From Agrobacterium larrymoorei (GTDB taxonomy: Bacteria; Pseudomonadota; Alphaproteobacteria; Rhizobiales; Rhizobiaceae), in assembly GCF_030819275.1 (NCBI RefSeq), contig NZ_JAUTBL010000002.1, forward strand, positions 2,048,501-2,112,500: a stretch of 64,000 bases of DNA. The letters are read 5' to 3'. Position 1 is the stretch's first letter. Every line of letters starts with the position of its first letter. A model generated the notes under the pieces. It searched no databases. It was not told the origin of the DNA and saw nothing but the letters and a program-made list of their open reading frames with translations. Both the position numbers and the translations under genes were made by a program. Shown one piece after another: positions 62,727 through 64,000 of the stretch.

Positions 62727-63308
62727 TTACGCGCATTCAACGGCCTCAACCCAGTGGCGGCGGCAGAAGGACACATATTTCTCATTGCCACCGACATCGA
62801 TCTGCGCGCCTTCCTTCACCACCTTGCCACTTTCATCGAAGCGCGCCACCATGGTTGCCTTGCGGCCGCAATGGCAGATGGTGCGGATCTCCCGAAGCTC
62901 GTCGGCAATGGCGAGAAGCTCCTTTGAGGCGGGAAAAAGCTTGCCCTGAAAATCTGTCCGCAGACCATAGGTCATCACCGGAATGTTCAGCTTGTCGGCG
63001 ATCGTGGCGAGTTGCCAGACATGATGTTCGGAGAGAAAATTCGCCTCGTCGATGAAAACACAGGCGACCGGCTTCTCGCCATGCAATCGGGCCACCTCGG
63101 CAAAGATATCCGTGCTGTCTTCGAAGATCATCGCATCCGACGACAGGCCGATGCGCGAGGCCACTTTGCCAACCCCTGCCCGGTTGTCGAAGGCGGCAGT
63201 GAAGATCAGCGTGCGCATGCCGCGCTCCTGATAATTGTAGGACGCCTGCAAGAGCATGGTGGATTTTCCGGCATTCATTGCGGAGTAATTGAAATAGAGC
63301 TTGGCCAT
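62727..63308 (-). CDS. tdk: Thymidine kinase
   Basis: 193 residues of the type II (tetrameric) family. P-loop [12 protein letters not shown], Walker B VFIDEANF, lasso region YGLRTDF, and a zinc site using the CHC of ICHCGRKA plus FCRRH near the end. GGAGG is 5 bases before the second of two adjacent ATGs (63308), which is chosen. Longer open frames upstream have no site. Confidence 0.96.
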   Translation of the reverse strand: MAKLYFNYSAMNAGKSTMLLQASYNYQERGMRTLIFTAAFDNRAGVGKVASRIGLSSDAMIFEDSTDIFAEVARLHGEKPVACVFIDEANFLSEHHVWQLATIADKLNIPVMTYGLRTDFQGKLFPASKELLAIADELREIRTICHCGRKATMVARFDESGKVVKEGAQIDVGGNEKYVSFCRRHWVEAVECA

Positions 63309-63619
63309 CATGCCCTCCAAACAGGTTTTCAGGCTCTTTTGCCTCGCAGGGGCGGGAGAAGGAAGGGTGGCCGAACAAAAGTCACAGCTTTCGCTCCGCA
63401 GCATCGGCCCGAAAATCGGATTTGATTTTCGGAAAAGCACGATGCCTAAACTTCAAGAAACAGAGTGCCCTGCATCCAAAAGGACGTATGGCGCTCCGTT
63501 CGTCGCAGTCGAGAGCGTGCAATGTCGCAAACAACACCGTCGCCCACGCAAATGCGCATGAGTTGATTGTGATTGGCGGATATTGATAATGGTCAGGGAA
63601 CAAAAAAAGGGATTACGCA
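63309..63619. other. Divergent region tdk / choX
   Basis: 311 bases without a credible gene. It holds the hairpin repeat at 63409-63445 and should carry the choX promoter; none could be assigned firmly. Confidence 0.45.
63409..63445. repeat. Short hairpin repeat, copy 2
   Basis: CCGAAAATCGG ... TTTTCGG then AAAAGCACGATGC, the better-conserved copy of the unit at 2479-2514. Confidence 0.65.
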
Positions 63620-64000
63620 ATGCTTGCACATCAACGTCGCTGTCTGGCTCTTGCCGCGGCAGTTTCCGCAATCGCCGTCTTTTCCACCAGCGCGTATGCT
63701 GCCGAACCGGCAAGCTGCGGAACGGTTCGCTTCTCCGACGTCGGCTGGACCGATATCACCGCGACGACCGCCACGGCCTCCGTCATTCTGAAAAGCCTCG
63801 GCTACAACACCGACGTGAAGATTCTCTCCGTTCCGGTGACCTACACATCGCTGAAGAACAAGGACATCGACGTCTTCCTCGGCAATTGGATGCCGACCAT
63901 GGAAGGCGATATCAAGCCTTACCGCGAGGACAAGTCGGTCGAGACGGTGCGCGAAAACCTGACCGGTGCAAAATATACGCTTGCCACCAACGCCAAGGGT
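63620..64000 (+). CDS. choX: Choline/betaine ABC transporter substrate-binding protein, N-terminal part
   Basis: First 127 residues; the 3' end lies beyond the window. Signal peptide to about 27 (STSAYAAE), then CGTVRFSDVGWTDITATTAT and FLGNWMPTMEGD, the aromatic ligand cage region of ChoX/ProX proteins. In rhizobia choXWV imports choline for glycine betaine synthesis. AAGGGA precedes the ATG. The rest of the operon should follow. Confidence 0.9.
   Translation, partial: MLAHQRRCLALAAAVSAIAVFSTSAYAAEPASCGTVRFSDVGWTDITATTATASVILKSLGYNTDVKILSVPVTYTSLKNKDIDVFLGNWMPTMEGDIKPYREDKSVETVRENLTGAKYTLATNAKG

Noticed and set aside
1..64000. tRNA, rRNA, CRISPR, prophage or IS elements
   Set aside because: No cloverleaf T-loop motifs outside genes, no spaced direct repeats, and no transposase, integrase or phage genes were found.

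Overview
The window reads as chromosomal DNA of an alphaproteobacterium of the Rhizobiaceae, most like Agrobacterium or a close relative. Pointers are the fused anthranilate synthase trpE(G) with a WWW-codon trpL leader, the petABC (bc1) operon, TGA-N9-TCA iron operators of the RirA type, promoters of the CTTG(A/C)C-N17-CTATAT type, the Rhizobiales families DUF1285, DUF2076 and DUF2333, and several families of short palindromic intergenic repeats. No rRNA, tRNA, CRISPR array, prophage or insertion sequence was seen. Genus assignment is inference.

Layout. 1-5.8 kb: aldehyde dehydrogenase (cut by the edge) with an AcoR-like GAF/Fis regulator, rplY, and a two-gene unit of a membrane GGDEF-EAL protein plus a periplasmic solute-binding protein. 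5.9-11 kb: pth, an ExoD-family gene, ychF, a pair of MaoC-fold hydratases, apt, a GFA-family enzyme. 11-15 kb: petA-petB-petC (petB appears frameshifted at its 3' end) and a divergent endonuclease/exonuclease/phosphatase-family gene. 15-20 kb: two ABC exporters with three minus-strand terminators, a 56-codon ORF and an 18-codon leader between and before them; then trmL. 20-27 kb: Na/Pi cotransporter, hemF, small proteins, and the operon DUF1285-CoA pyrophosphatase-cca. 27-34.5 kb: a MoxR-DUF58-large membrane protein operon. 34.5-44.4 kb: an MFS transporter, two acetyltransferases, glutathionyl-hydroquinone reductase, a Nudix protein, a phosphoesterase, a GIY-YIG gene framed by perfect inverted repeats, leuA with its leader, BenE plus an orphan antitoxin, clpP. 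44.6-53.9 kb: hupE, DUF2076, queF, CDF transporter, small enzymes, LysE exporter, trpE(G) with trpL, extensin-family gene. 54-64 kb: an orphan type-1 argC behind a possible arginine leader, a TonB heme-type receptor with two iron boxes, yqhA, a LuxR-type regulator, DUF2333, pseudoazurin with an FNR-type box, tdk and the start of choX.

The main theme beyond housekeeping is control by short leader ORFs: trpL (well established), a Leu-rich leader before leuA, an 18-residue ORF with a perfect ribosome-binding site and an intrinsic terminator before an ABC exporter, a 12-codon ORF ending two bases before petA, and an ORF with five consecutive Arg codons plus a terminator before argC. The trp and leu leaders appear leaderless, their ATG lying at the predicted transcription start; the arginine one may be, but its promoter is weak.
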